Shown here one piece after another: positions 42,650 through 54,341 of a stretch of 64,000 bases of DNA. The position numbers and the translations under genes were made by a program. The stretch spans positions 430,980 through 494,979 of the forward strand of contig ML976692.1 in the NCBI GenBank assembly GCA_010015655.1, in the 5' to 3' direction. The first letter of the stretch is position 1. The number at the start of each line of letters is the position of its first letter. The DNA comes from Bimuria novae-zelandiae CBS 107.79 (lineage: Eukaryota; Ascomycota; Dothideomycetes; Pleosporales; Didymosphaeriaceae). Under the pieces are notes generated by a model, which saw nothing but the letters and a program-made list of their open reading frames with translations, did not search any database and was not told where the DNA came from.

Positions 42650-44728
42650 ATGGAGGGCACTTTCAATTTAAAGACGGCTTCCGAGTACATTAACAACCTT
42701 TTACTCGCACGTGGCCTACTGCGCGATGGCAAGAAGATTCAGTTTGCGCACCCGTCGCGAGGAGACGGCGGGAAGGAGGTCACCATGGCCCAGATCATTA
42801 ATCTGGTGCACGACCTGATATTAAAACGAGATGTGTGTTATTAATTTTGCACGCCTCAGTTGTGCCACTGCTAATGGGCCCTTTCCCAGCGCGACCAAGA
42901 ACAACGCGAATCTGTCGCTGGTACGCTTCGAAGCCTTCGCAGCGAAGCTACCCGCCAGACGCTCGCCATCGAGAAGCTCCAGACCCGCAATGATGACCTT
43001 GCGCGACAAGTCTCCCTCGCTCAATCGCAAGAGCGCTCCGCCCGCGCTGCCCTCCGAACCGCCGAATCGACCGCCCGCAGTTTGCGTGAGGAGATGGTCC
43101 GGCTGAAAATGACGGTCCAGCAAGTGCGCACCAGCTGCGCCAACGACATACGCAAACGAGACGTGCAACTACAGCGGTTGAAGGGGCATTTGACGAGCCA
43201 GCAACGTGGAAACAAGACGGGACTGGTGGGTGCAAGCATCACAATCAACCCTGGGATTACAGGCGCGGCCGGCATGACGGCAAGCATGCGCGACGAAGGA
43301 CCCGATGTCGGTGATCCCGAGTACAGCCTGAAGCAAGAGACGACAGAATTCCTCACGCAGCTGAGCCAGAGCTTGAGCGACGAGAACGACAACCTCATAA
43401 GCCTTGTGCGAACAGCCATCACCACGTTGAAAGAATTGCAAGGCATGCCGCCGGATGAACAAAGAGAAGGCGAAGACTTATCAGTCATCAGAGAAGAAGA
43501 CGAGAACACTCAACAAGGGATGCTCCATGCGCTACCCACCAGCTACGAGATATTGGCATCGGATCTGGATACGTGCTTGGAGAACCTGAAGCACCTTCTA
43601 ACCAACCCCAATTTCGTGCCGCTTGAAGAGGTTGAGTCGCGAGAAGAGGAGATATCAAGGCTGAGAGCAGGCTGGGAAAAGATGGAAACGCGGTTAAGGG
43701 AGGCCTTCACCCTGATGGAGACATGGAGAAGACGCATGGCAAACGGTGGGGATACCATCAACCTTGATGAGCTCAAGCTGGGGCTTGGGTTAGGCCTTGA
43801 CCTCCAGACAGTAAACAAGGAAGACATGTCGATGATTGCCGAAGATGAAGAGGAAGAAGAGTCGCTAGAGGAAGAAGCCAGCTCTGTCTTCGACGAGGAG
43901 GTAGACGAGGCAGACGAAGCAGATGAGCCGGAAGAGCTGCCATCTCCAGAGGCAGATCATGTCCGCGAGAAGACGTCGGCAACAGACATCTTCGACGTGC
44001 AGTTGCAACCCAATCCACCGGCGCTTAAAGAGATCAACGGCAATCCGAAGTCACCCTCGAAATCACCCTCGAAATCACCACGCAAAGTCGCATTCTCTGC
44101 CTCGATTCCCAACACACCCTCCCAGCTCGAAGATGAAAATACAGAGGCCTCCAAACTTGACACGATCGGCGAGGGAAACCCAAAGTCCACGCGCCCAACG
44201 CCTCGTTCCGAAGAACGCACATCCCGGCTCACAAGCCAGGATGAGCGCACACCACGACATGTACGTTGCGACGCTATTGCCGACCAGCTCTACAAGCTAG
44301 CGAGCAAAGTCACTTTTTCTTCTTCCCCGTCTACTCTCGATATCTCTCCTCAACTCACTTTTCTTACTCTATCCACTATGGAGTCGACGAGCGACGGCCC
44401 TAACGAAGACTACCAGGCAAAAAAGCGGAATTCGAGCCCGCACGCACACCCAGACGAACCGTCGCCCAAGCTGACCGTGCAGGATAAGCTCAAGGCTGCG
44501 CAGGCGGAGGCGGCAGCTGCCGCTGCCGCCGAATCCTTAAAGGTCAAGGCGTCGCCTGCCAAAAAGGAGAGGCACGCGCACGATGTTGCAGATGTGGAGG
44601 TCCAGCGAGAGAGAAGGCAGCGAAGGCCTAGTCGTTCTTCGCCCGTGAAGACTCGTATTGGTGGCAGGCCGAAGAGAAGAAAGAGTACGCTTACGCCTGA
44701 GGAGCTAGATAACTTGCTTGGGGTGTAG
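42650..44728 (+). CDS. Msd1/TINA/SSX2IP-like spindle-pole protein (ADIP family)
   Basis: Members of this family (fission yeast Msd1, Aspergillus TINA, human SSX2IP/ADIP) sit at spindle poles and anchor microtubules. Exon 1 42650-42832, intron 42833-42889 (GTGTGT..CTAAT..CCCAG), exon 2 42890-44728; 673 residues. The N-terminal ADIP signature is FNLKTASEYINNLLLARGLL then MAQIINLVHDLILKRD, followed after the splice by RDQEQRESVAGTLRSLRSEA and a long coiled coil to about residue 165. A Glu/Asp-rich region follows, then KSPSKSPSKSPRK repeats and a basic C-terminus (GGRPKRRKSTLTPEELDNLL). A possible extra intron near 44260-44390 cannot be excluded: the translation there (SSSPSTLDISPQLTFLTLST) is unlike its surroundings. 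Confidence 0.8.
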
Positions 44729-46600
44729 GTTGAAAGCGAAAGCGAAGCTTAAGCTAAGTACTCGTAGTGTATGGTGTACGAATGCATGCATGGTCATTTC
44801 GATAGCATTAAGTTGGTGCCTGGCGTTGTTTCTAGCACAGAGAGCGTGATGGCCTCTGGTTGGCGAACAGCAACAGAAACACTCCTGCAAACGGTACTGC
44901 GTGAACGATTACGCATGATCTCGAGGCGCGTAGGCAGGGGACTCTCCGATCGCGCTCCACCGTCGATAAATTGGGGGCTGGAAACATGATATCGTCGAGC
45001 GAATCATGGCCAGTATACGAGGAAGGACGGAATCCTCTCACGTACGATTTCTGCTCGACCTGTTTCTTTGCGCAACGTCTCCCTAGGCAGCGACCTCATG
45101 TAAGACCGGTCAGCTGTAGGCGGCATTGCGAGGCTTTTAGGTTTCGGTCACGATGCCGCGACATTGCAAAGAGGCCTAATCCGGGCTTCCAGGATGGCTT
45201 TTGTGGCCAGCAGCCTGCTCTGCTCATGTCACGGCGTCTCGTTACTGACCCGCCCACCGCTCGAATGGATGTGTTGCTCGAGCCGCTGTGCTTCTCGGGT
45301 CCGTCCGGTGGAGATCATCGTGCAGCGGGCCCAACAGACACATTTTGCATCTCCGTCTCGTGAGCACTGCAAGCTCATGCACATCATCAAGCCTATCTTC
45401 ACGCGATGTCGTGGTTGCGATAGGGAGCTTCTCGAGAGCGAAGTTGTGTGGTTGCACCGGTCAGCCACCGAGTCTATTAAGCGCCCAGTCCCACTCTGGT
45501 CAATTTTGTGTCCAGATGACTGTCTTTTGCGCATGCGATTGGATGTGCTCCTCAGCTGCACTGGAAAGTGGCATGAAAGACCGCAAATCTATGCAGATGC
45601 GGCAGGGAGCAAGATGCAAAAAGATGCGAATGCGGCAGGGAGCAGGGCATGTAGAGACGGCATAATATCTCCCTTAACAGAAGCAAGAAGGCTAGTTTGG
45701 AGCGTTTTCTGCAGTGTGATGGAGACATATGCACGCTTGAACAAGGAATCACAGAGTAGAGGGCGTTGCGCATCGTGGTTGGCTGCGTGTTTTCAATCGG
45801 CGACCGTGCACAACACGGGATCCACTCGTGGGCACCCCGCTCAGACTGTCCAATGAGATGCGAAATCGACAGCGCCAGGCGACACAACCCTCGCTCTCCA
45901 CCACTCCCGCACCGCGATCAAGCGCTGGACGTAATTCGATAGACTGCAACCCACTACGTCTTCCCTGTCCGCTCCCTGCGATGCATCTGCACATGCAATT
46001 AATGGCGCCCGGGAGGAGCGAGACCTGCTCCGACCTGTGTAGTGCGACTGCAGCCAATATGCCGGTCGGTAAGCCCATCCCAGCCTGCCAGTGAGATGCC
46101 TGATAAATAAAGGCCTTCGAGCCCTTCTCAACCTCTCTCCTCCAGCAAGCGTGTGAACTTTTGAGCTGTGTATCGTTGTATCTTTGTTCCCTTTTTTCTT
46201 CTTTTCGTTTCTTCCCCCTTCATACTACACATCCGACTTTAGGCCTGGTGCCACTAATACCATCTCTACCGCCGACCTCGCTTTTACACAATTTACGACT
46301 GTCTTCTTGCTCGAAAGAGAAGAGGTAGTTCTTTTACACTAATTCGATTCTACTGTGGCCGGTCCACATCATACAACGTAATACCAGTTCTCTTGCTCAG
46401 GACGACATCAACATCTGCCTCAGTTCAGTGCTCGAACGCACTTTGACCGGCAATCGCGCAACCTCGCTTTCTTCACGCTCTCTTTACGCTCTACTCAGCA
46501 ATCCGACGTCTATCCATTAGCTTGGCCGGGACCGAAGGAGAAAGAGTATCATATTTGCCTACTTTCGATTGACAGAAAGAGTTTGGATCGAATCTCCACA
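44729..46600. other. Long intergenic region and leader
   Basis: About 1.9 kb. Frames such as 45164-45856 have no motifs. A short direct repeat containing GCGGCAGGGAGCA occurs twice at about 45598-45645. From about 46140 to 46590 the sequence is strongly C/T-rich, as in a long 5' leader or promoter of the EsdC-like gene. Confidence 0.5.
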
Positions 46601-47487
46601 ATGGCAGCTATCCAGCTCAACTTTTCGCTCCGCACGTCGAGCGGCTGCAAGACGGTGCACCTTTTAGGCTCATGGGACAACTATGCGGGACAGCTTCCAC
46701 TGTCAAAGGACCCCAAGAAGAGCGGTGGCTGGTTGGGATGCTTCAAATTTCAGGGAAGCACATTGAAGCAGGGTCAGCGGTATTGGTACTACGTATGTTT
46801 CATCTGCTTCTCTCCAAAAGTACAACAAGCTGATAATTGCAGTACATCATCGACGGCTACCACGTCAGTCACGACCCCGCCAAGGACCATACCACTGAGC
46901 CCACCACCGGCCGCAAACTCAACATCCTCGATATCCCCGGCAAGACCTCCAAGTCCTCAACATCATCATCGCACCACAGCTCTTCTCGCACGTCGGCATC
47001 AGATCGCTCCCAGCGCCGCGTCAGCACCCAGTCCATCCCCAAGGGTCGTTCTGTGTCGCCGTCCAAGATCGTAGCACCGAAGCCGAACCGTCCCTATCAG
47101 ACACGCGAAGTCATCCAGACGCAGTACGACAAGACCACTCTCGATGCGCTATCTTCGCGCTTCGCTCGGCAAACAATCTCGCCCGCTTCATCAACTACAT
47201 CAATGGAATCCGACGAGGACTCAGAGTTCGATTCAGACGCCGACTCCGATGTGCCATCGCTAACATCGCGGTCTACGAACTCGTCGTCACCGTCGAGTGT
47301 GTCGAGCGGAAGCAGCTGCTGCACGTGCGAACGCTACGGCATCACGCGCTCAGGCGACCGCGTCAAGCTCGACTGCGGTGGTGCACGCTGCGGCTACAGC
47401 GACGACTCGTCCGAGTGCTCCTCTGAAGACGAGTACATCTACGAGCAGAAGACTACCCGGAGACAAGGCGTGGTGATCCGCACCTAA
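46601..47487 (+). CDS. EsdC-like protein with glycogen-binding (AMPK-beta/CBM48) domain
   Basis: Resembles Aspergillus EsdC, an early sexual-development protein with a glycogen-binding domain of the AMPK-beta kind. Exon 1 46601-46792, intron 46793-46842 (GTATGT..CTGATAATTGCAG), exon 2 46843-47487; 278 residues. The binding domain is at residues 1-85: MAAIQLNFSLRTSSGCKTVH then LLGSWDNYAGQLPLSKD, GGWLGCFKF, and across the splice QRYWYYYIIDGYHVSHDPAK. The aromatic residues after GSWD and in YWYYYIIDG fit starch/glycogen contact sites. A Ser/Thr-rich linker follows, with an acidic stretch (SDEDSEFDSDADSDVPSL) and a Cys-containing segment CCTCERYGITRSGD with DCGGARCGYSDD. No kinase-interaction domain of AMPK-beta is seen. 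Confidence 0.83.
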
Positions 47488-48513
47488 ACCAGCCTCGCCA
47501 GCATCGATGCACTGGCGCCTGCCTATTGTTGCAATACTTTCGATTCGACTTCCTTTTTTTCTGTCCATATTTATGATACCTTCTTTTCTTCTTTCTCCTT
47601 TTGGGTACGTGACGAATTACGGCTATGATCGATACGCTCTTTGGATAGAGAGGATGTTGCTGCTGGAGGTAGAGTGGAGGGGATGCTGGGAGAGAGCATG
47701 CTTTTGCGCTGTGAAGGCACGTCATGTAGAACACTCTTTTCAGACGATGAATCATGGCTCGTGCGTCAAACGAAGAACTTCTTCTGCGATCGTGACTGCT
47801 ATAGACATCGTGAACATGTGAAAGACGAATGTGGTAAGTGGTAGACACAGTCCTGGCATTGTCAAGTCTCCTACGCCGCTGCTGCATCGCGCGCGCGTCG
47901 TGAAGCCTGGTGGACCTCCAGGTGTATACTATGACACATGCCAACACTACGAGGGATCCTGATTGGACTCATCTGTCCATGAGCGAAGCGATTGGAGAAG
48001 CGACGATGGGAGTTGACCTTCCACAAGGGACGACACCGAAGTCCAACATGCCTAATTCGGAAATTCCCTGATAACCGTGGATTGCAGCGCATTAGTCCCG
48101 CCGCGAACCGCGCCCAACGGCGGGTCGCCCCGCCAGCACGACCGCAACCATTTTTCCTCCAAGCCTGGCTTTCGGCTTTCTCCGCGGACGCATATTGCAA
48201 CGGCCATTAGCCGATTAACTACCGCGATGAACGTTCCTTGTACTTGCACGTCTCGAGATGCGCACGAGAAGGGCTTCTGTGCTTCGGAGTAGTTCCCTCG
48301 TTTGATTTTTACAGACCGAACATAGCTCGGTTCTCCGTACACCGCCCACATCGGCTTGTTGATGATGACTGCAGCGCTGGCTTACATGCATGCAGCTATT
48401 TATCCTGGTGCGGGGTTGGCTTTCGATTCGTATATTTACAGTATAAAGCTAAAAGGCCCCTCCTAGGCGCATGAAGGGCCTCACCATATCCAATCTGACC
48501 GGTACTCTCCCAG
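47488..48513. other. Intergenic with a Cys/His-rich frame
   Basis: About 1 kb between two plus-strand genes. One short frame at 47641-47844 encodes a Cys/His-rich segment (see findings) but has no supported start or promoter. The last 200 bases should hold the promoter of the BBE oxidase. Confidence 0.5.
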
Positions 48514-50120
48514 ATGTCAAGACATAGTCTTTTAGCCATCCTTCTTGTGGGTGTGGTATGGACGACAGGCTGTTTGTGTGATGTCTCGGTTCTATCAGTC
48601 AGAAATAGCCTACCCACAGGGCAAGCATGTGGCGGGAGTCTCGCAGAGAACTTGTCCAGCGGAGCACGCATTTATTGTCCCGGCTCCGAAGAGTTCACCA
48701 ACTCGACACAACGATGGTCCACCCTTGATGCCCCGACCTTCCGGTTGACGGTTGAAGTAGCCACAGAAAACGACGTGGTCGAGGTTGTGAAGTATGCGAA
48801 CCAACAAAATACATCGTTCCTAGCTGTGAACAACGCGCACGGTGCCATCATCACGACCGGCAGAGTCCAAAATGGAATTATGATCTGGATGCGTCAGCTT
48901 GACTCTATCAAAATCGCGGAAGACGGCCAGACTGCGACTTTCGGCGGGGGCATCATTGACAAAACTGTGACAGACGGACTTTGGGCGGCGAGGAAACAGA
49001 CAGGTACTCAGTCCCGGCAAACTCCAATGCTCAACAACCGACTGACGAGCACAGTGACCGGCGGGTGCGAATGTGTGAGTGTCATCGGGCCCGGACTCGG
49101 AGGTGGCCACGGCTTCCTCCAAGGACGACACGGTCTAGTATCAGACCAGTTTGTCTCGTTGAACATGGTCATGGCAGACGGCACCCTCCAAACGATCGAT
49201 GCTACCCACGAGCTTTGGTGGGCAGTCCGCGGTGCCGGGCATAACTTCGGGATCGTAACTTCGATCACATCGAAAATCTACGATGTGAAGTACCCGCAAT
49301 GGTCCTTTCAAAATTTCACTTTCACCGGCGACAAGGTAGAAGCACTGTTTGAGAACATCAACAAGTACCTACTACAAAATGGCACCCAACCAGTCGATCT
49401 CTGGCACCATGCGTTCTTCTCTCAGGTCCGCCCTGCACCACACCTTATACCAAGCCCTAGCTAACCTACCCACCCTCACAGGCTGGAATAGTTCTGTACA
49501 TCCTCCAGGAAGGCGTCGAAGCTGTCTCGTCAGCCTACACCGCCCCTTTCCTTGCGCTGCATCCCGTGACAACGTTCGCCGGCACCGGAGACTATCCCGA
49601 TCTTCCTGGCTGGGTCGGCTGGGGCAGGTACGGTGGTACGTGCCACAACGCTGGGCTCACCGCTACCACGAGGTTTCCGATCGAGCTGCAGACCTACGAT
49701 GTGCGTGCTACGCGACGCGTGTACGACCTTTTTATTTCCACGCTGAATGAGATCCCGGCGCTGAACCGGTCTGCCATTCTTCTTGAGGGCTACGCGCAGC
49801 AGGGTGTCAAAGCTATTCCGGCGAAAGACTCGGCGTATCCGTTTCGGGGAAGTAACTTGCTGGTTGCGCCGGTCATCAGGTTTGTAGAGGGTAGTAAAGA
49901 GCTCGAAGAGAGCGCGGTGAGGCTGGGTGAGGCGCTGAGGGATATTTTTCATGAAAGCAGTGGGGTAATGGAGAAGAGGGTGTATGTTAATTATGCGTTG
50001 GGGACAGAGAGTGTAGGGGAGACGTATGGTGAGGAAAGGTGGCGGCTGAGGAGGCTGAGAAGGCTGAAGAGGAAGTGGGATCCCGAGGGCAGGTTCAGCT
50101 TTTATGCGCCGATTGCGTAG
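48514..50120 (+). CDS. Secreted FAD-linked oxidase (berberine-bridge type)
   Basis: FAD-dependent oxidoreductase of the PCMH/BBE family, which oxidise sugars, alkaloids or secondary-metabolite intermediates. Exons 48514-49003, 49055-49425 and 49482-50120 give 499 residues. Skipping the first 51-base intron matters: it turns the reading into KQTVTGGCECVSVIGPGLGG. A signal peptide is clear (LLAILLVGVVWTTGCLCDVS). The FAD-binding PCMH domain has FLAVNNAHGAIITTGRVQNG, the loop GLGGGHGFLQGRHGLVSDQF and WAVRGAGHNFGIVTSI. The C-terminal BBE segment reads RVYVNYALG. The usual GHG with the FAD-linking His is here NAHG, so covalent flavin attachment is likely but unproven. Substrate unknown; the CFEM receptor gene lies convergent downstream. 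Confidence 0.87.
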
Positions 50121-50633
50121 CGTGGTACTGGGCAAACGCGTTGATAAAGTTCGAATCGCATTATGAGTATGGTTTAGAAGCGTTTGGTACCGGGAATTGG
50201 GGCTCGCCTTCTCGCTGTCTCCGCGCGCGGTGTAAGTGTCGCTGTCGACTACGCCAGTCCACAGCAGTGTTGACAGGTGAGCCGTATGATTTTGCGTCTG
50301 TGGATGATGGACCGTAAAAGCTGTTAGAATTTCACATGGGCTTGTCTAGCGTTATCGGTCCAGACTAATGTGTGTTGTAGACACTGGACGAGCACAAGTC
50401 TGAATTGTCCGCATACGCAGTCCATTCGATGGAGAGAGTAGGCTAAGAGCCTTGAGAGATACCTGGACTGCAGACGATCCAAGAGGTCGCCAGCGGTGGC
50501 CAAGTAACCGCCGCGTCCTGCTGCGAAAGCCTTGTCTGTATGAATTTCCCACTGCCATGTTGTCTATGTCTCGGCGTATAATGACCGCTTTCCTCTCGCT
50601 TTGTACACGATCATCTGTCTGTGTATGTGAAGA
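50121..50633. other. Intergenic between convergent genes
   Basis: About 510 bases holding the 3' ends of the BBE oxidase and the CFEM receptor. No other feature seen. Confidence 0.5.
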
Positions 50634-52222
50634 TCATCGTGTACATCTCTCGCCATCGCTCTTATCAGTCACATCTCCCGCACTCCAATTACTTGGCGCC
50701 TTCTCCCCATTACTATTCTTCATGTCTACCAATTCCTGTTCGTCCTCTTCTATCCTCGTAACAGTGAGGTTTGTATCTACCGTCTTGGTAATACCTCCAA
50801 AGCTCTGCAGCGCAGAGCCAAGACCCGAACGCGACCTGGACCGGTTTTGGCCCAGCTGGTTGGACGAGACTCGCGCATTGGGTGTACCGGAGTAATCTTT
50901 GTAGTTCGAATTCTGCAGGGTCGAAGAGAAGCACGATGGGAAGACCGTGGCGAAGCACTTGCGGAAGGACGGCATGCAGGCACAAAAGATGCCGACGAAG
51001 CAGGAGAGGACGGACCAATATGCAGTCGGGCAGTTGTCCCACGTCGGGTTTTTGGAGTTGGCGAAGGCGAGGAGGGTTTGGAGGCGGAGAATAGAGACAA
51101 TGGTTCCACTGGATACTGTCAATGTGCGTCTGAACGAACGGGTGGTCAGACTTACACTCCGCCAACGGAAAACATGGCGACAATCATGACGCGCTTCTTG
51201 ACGCTCATCTTGAGCTTGATGAGCTCAGGGATAGGGATCGCAAATATAACACAGTCGAGTATGATATCGATAACAGCGTGTGCCCAAACGAACGCATTGA
51301 GGTTGATACATTTGCCCTTGTGTAAGCCGTCCCAGCTTGTCCAAATGTACGTGACTGGGAGACAGTTAACCGTAACGATGAGCGTGAAGACGGCGATACT
51401 GAGCATAATCACTCCAATAAGGACGTGAACGGTTTTGCGGAGCTTTTGGCGTGGGAAGACGCGCAGATAGAGGAAGAGAAAAGCCAGCTTTGTACAACCG
51501 ATGGATACGAACCAGAATATCTCGGTCAGCCATGTGTACTAAGCGTGTGATTAGAGGATGCAAGAGGTGTCAAGTTCAAGTCGTTCTACTTACCTGGACA
51601 ATGCGATAGATTTGAGCTGGTGTCAGTGTCCAGATATCCTTCCCGAAGCCGAGGCCAGACATTAAGAACTCCAGGGTAGCCATAGGAATAGCGAATACAA
51701 GCGCTACCACACACATGGCATCGTCAAGCCAGAAGTCCTCGCCTGACATCCAGACACGGATCACAACTCCAATGATTGCCAGCCCTCCAGAAACGCCGGA
51801 TATGATGGGTGTGATATGTGTGATGTCTTGCACCTCAGCGCCGCACATAGTCTGGGTCGCATTCTGCGCAGCTGTAAAGATCAGTAGCTGAAGTCATATC
51901 ACATTTCAAGCTGTACGCACCCAATGCCTCGATTACTGTGCAACTTTGCCCGACGCAAGCTTGTATCGCAGCATTCAACGGCGCGTCCGTGCAAATGCAG
52001 GCAACATCAGTAGCTGTGCATTTGTCCTGCGCTTCGAGACTGCTTTGGAGGCATTTTGCCTATAAAGGATCAGTATACTGCCAAGGTCGCGTGCTCCACG
52101 AAGGCGTTCAAAGGGAATCGGAGAATAAAGCTTACCGCACAGTCGGGCATGGCTTGACCTGCGACCAGGCTCACCAAACCACCCAAAGGCACAAAGAACA
52201 ACGCGGCTGTGGACAACCTCAT
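50634..52222 (-). CDS. CFEM-domain GPCR (Pth11/rhodopsin-fold type)
   Basis: Surface receptor of the Pth11-related class, with an extracellular CFEM domain and seven membrane spans. Five exons: 52222-52136, 52059-51921, 51871-51594, 51538-51156 and 51108-50634, giving 453 residues in frame. A signal peptide (LSTAALFFVPLGGLVSLVAG) is followed by the CFEM domain with all eight cysteines: MPDCAAKCLQ, DKCTATDVACICTD, IQACVGQSCTV, TMCG. The membrane part has ISGVSGGLAIIGVVIRVW, FWLDDAMCVVALVFAIPM, TEIFWFVSIGCTKLAFLFLY, VLIGVIMLSIAVFTLIV and AHAVIDIILDCVIFAIPIPE, ending YWSVLSCFVGIFCACMPSFR. The cytosolic tail is Ser/Asn-rich. The family senses host or surface cues in plant-pathogenic fungi; that role here is an inference. 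Confidence 0.88.
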
Positions 52223-52455
52223 CTTCGCTCACTCGCCTGACTCGAAGTCAAAGACCGACAGTGGGAGAGGGACGGAGGTTCCACTATATCATTCTTGAGG
52301 GCGAGTGACCCCAAACTGGGGCACGGTTTCGGCATCAACGTTACGGGGCCCAACCGAACCCAACGACTCACTGGCATGGCGAAGATCTTCCTGTTCCTCA
52401 CCTCCCATGTGATTCCGTATCCCAGCACGAATGGGTCGCACAGTTCAGGGATCGT

Positions 52456-52678
52456 TGTCACGGTTCGACTGCGACCTGACTCAGCAGCGATGCTCAAGGA
52501 ACAACTGGCGATGATATTGCCTAGTAGGGGTTGAGACTAGATACAAAACGTAGCACAAAGAAGAGGAAAAAGGTTTTCACGTCTGTGATCCTTTAGTGAT
52601 CACGGACTACACGTAAATCCGTTCCGGGATAGGTTCGTGCACAATCTCCGTGCGTGAGTCTCACGTGGTCCCGTGACA
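52456..52678 (-). repeat. Ty3/gypsy 3' LTR
   Basis: Left copy on the plus strand, the 3' LTR in element orientation. It differs from the other copy by T for C at two sites (near 52580 and 52635). It ends 234 bases upstream of the CFEM receptor start codon, in the same transcription direction. Confidence 0.95.
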
Positions 52679-52693
52679 CTACCCCCCCTTTAA
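52679..52693 (-). other. Polypurine tract of the Ty3/gypsy element
   Basis: On the minus strand the bases next to the 3' LTR read TTAAAGGGGGGGTAG, the expected plus-strand primer site. Confidence 0.8.
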
Positions 52694-52908
52694 CCCGATC
52701 AGGAGCTCCTGCGACGCCACAACTCTGATAGTGACGGTTTCTCAGGGTGTTGCACATGAAACTCATAGAGAGCGGCCTTACAACCTGGTATTAGGTCCTT
52801 CTGCGGTCTCCATGAGGAGAGTGAGCCCTTCCAGCTCACGAAATACTCCAACCGAGCGTGTCCCTGTCGATTCTTAGTTATTCTAGAGTCGAGTATCTTC
52901 TTAATTAT

Positions 52909-54318
52909 TCATTCTCTGCTATCTTTTCTCTGCTCCATGGCTACGCGAAAGGAGGGTGCTTTGCGTTGGCCAGGTAAGGGATCTGTTGCGGCTGCGCGGA
53001 GTAAGTTCGTATGGAAGACGTTGTGAATCTGCATAGACCTAGGTAGCTCTAAGCGATAGGTAGTTGGGCTAATCTCCTCTATGACACGATAAGGGCCGAT
53101 AAATCGTTCTGATAATTTCTTGCTGGGCCGTTCCATTCTTAGATTCCGCGTGTCCAACTAAACTTTGTCGCCATTCTTAAAAACGGGGGCTGGCGACCGG
53201 AATTTGTCTGCTTGCTTGGCATGTTAGGCTTAAGCTAGTGTTATTTCCGCATGAAGGTATCCTGTTAGTTCCTGCATGTTCTCAGCAAACCTGTCTGCTA
53301 TTGCGATATCCAGCTATTGGCGTGCTGGGAGTCGACACGTTGCCTGTGGCGGTTCATGGCCCATACGTGGGTGTTGTCCGTAGGTCGCAAAGAAGGGGGT
53401 TACTCTTGTAGACTCAGAACGATGGTTGTTGGCGGCGAACTCTGCCATCGGGAGCCAATTTACCCAGTCGTCTTGGAGATAGTTCACGTAAGATCGGAGG
53501 TACTGTTCGAGGACTTGGTTTGCATTCTCTAATTGGCCATCTGTTTCAGGGTGAAAAGTAGTAGAGAGTTTCGTGGTAATCCCCAGTCTTTGACATACTC
53601 GTTGCCATAACTTCGAGGTAAACTGCGGGCCTCGGTCTGAGACTATGGTCCTGGGGAGTCCGTGATGCTTCCAGATATGATGCAGGAATAAGCGGGCAAC
53701 GTATTTGGCTTCCATAGATCCACATCCGATGAAGTGTCTTTGTTTCGAGAGCCAATCCGTTACCACCATGATGTTCCGGCAGATTTGGCCCGTTGTTTCT
53801 GACTTGCTCTTTGGTAGATCGACGATAAAATCTACGGCGATGTTTTCCTATCTCCCTGTGGGGACTTCTAAGGGTTGCAACAACCCTTGGTATTGGGATC
53901 GTGATGTTTTGGATCTTGCACAGGTATAGCAGTTACGGACGTATTGTCGAACAGTACGGCTCATATTCGGCCACTAGTAGTGTCTTGCTAGTAACTCATA
54001 CGTCTTCCCTCTGCCAGGGTGTCCAGCCGTGCTGCTGTCATGGCAGTGTTGCAAAAGTCTAAGACGTAGGGGCTCGCTTTCCGGAACAAATAGGCGATTT
54101 CGGTAGTACACCCTACTCTCACGCTCAGAGCATTCAGCCAAGGGGATCTTTAGTGGCGAGAGGGAGGGAGGAGCACGCAAATCTCCTTTCCGTATGGCTT
54201 CCAGGATCTGTGACGCGACTGGATCTTGCTCATAGGCTGATGCTATGAGCGTCTCGAGAGTGGGCTGGTCGAGGGACTCGTCGTTAATAGTGTTCTGATT
54301 CAGGGTAATTGGCAGCAT
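52909..54318 (-). pseudogene. Ty3/gypsy integrase, broken
   Basis: Minus-strand segments in one frame, separated by several stops. First comes a zinc-binding-type region (LLQHCHDSSTAGHPGRGKTY and a later CYTC), then the catalytic core with the DDE acids in [26 protein letters not shown] and [18 protein letters not shown]. The C-terminal domain reads RFIGPYRVIEEISPTTYRLE and IHNVFHTNLLR. The stops are of a C-to-T/G-to-A kind. Relative to the reverse transcriptase frame there is a one-base shift in a short T run near 54335-54345. Confidence 0.85.
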
Positions 54319-54341
54319 TCCTGGAGATAAGTTGTGGGGCT

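Noticed and set aside
45164..45856. 230-codon plus-strand frame before the EsdC-like gene
   Set aside because: No motif and mixed composition; region looks like intergenic DNA and leader.
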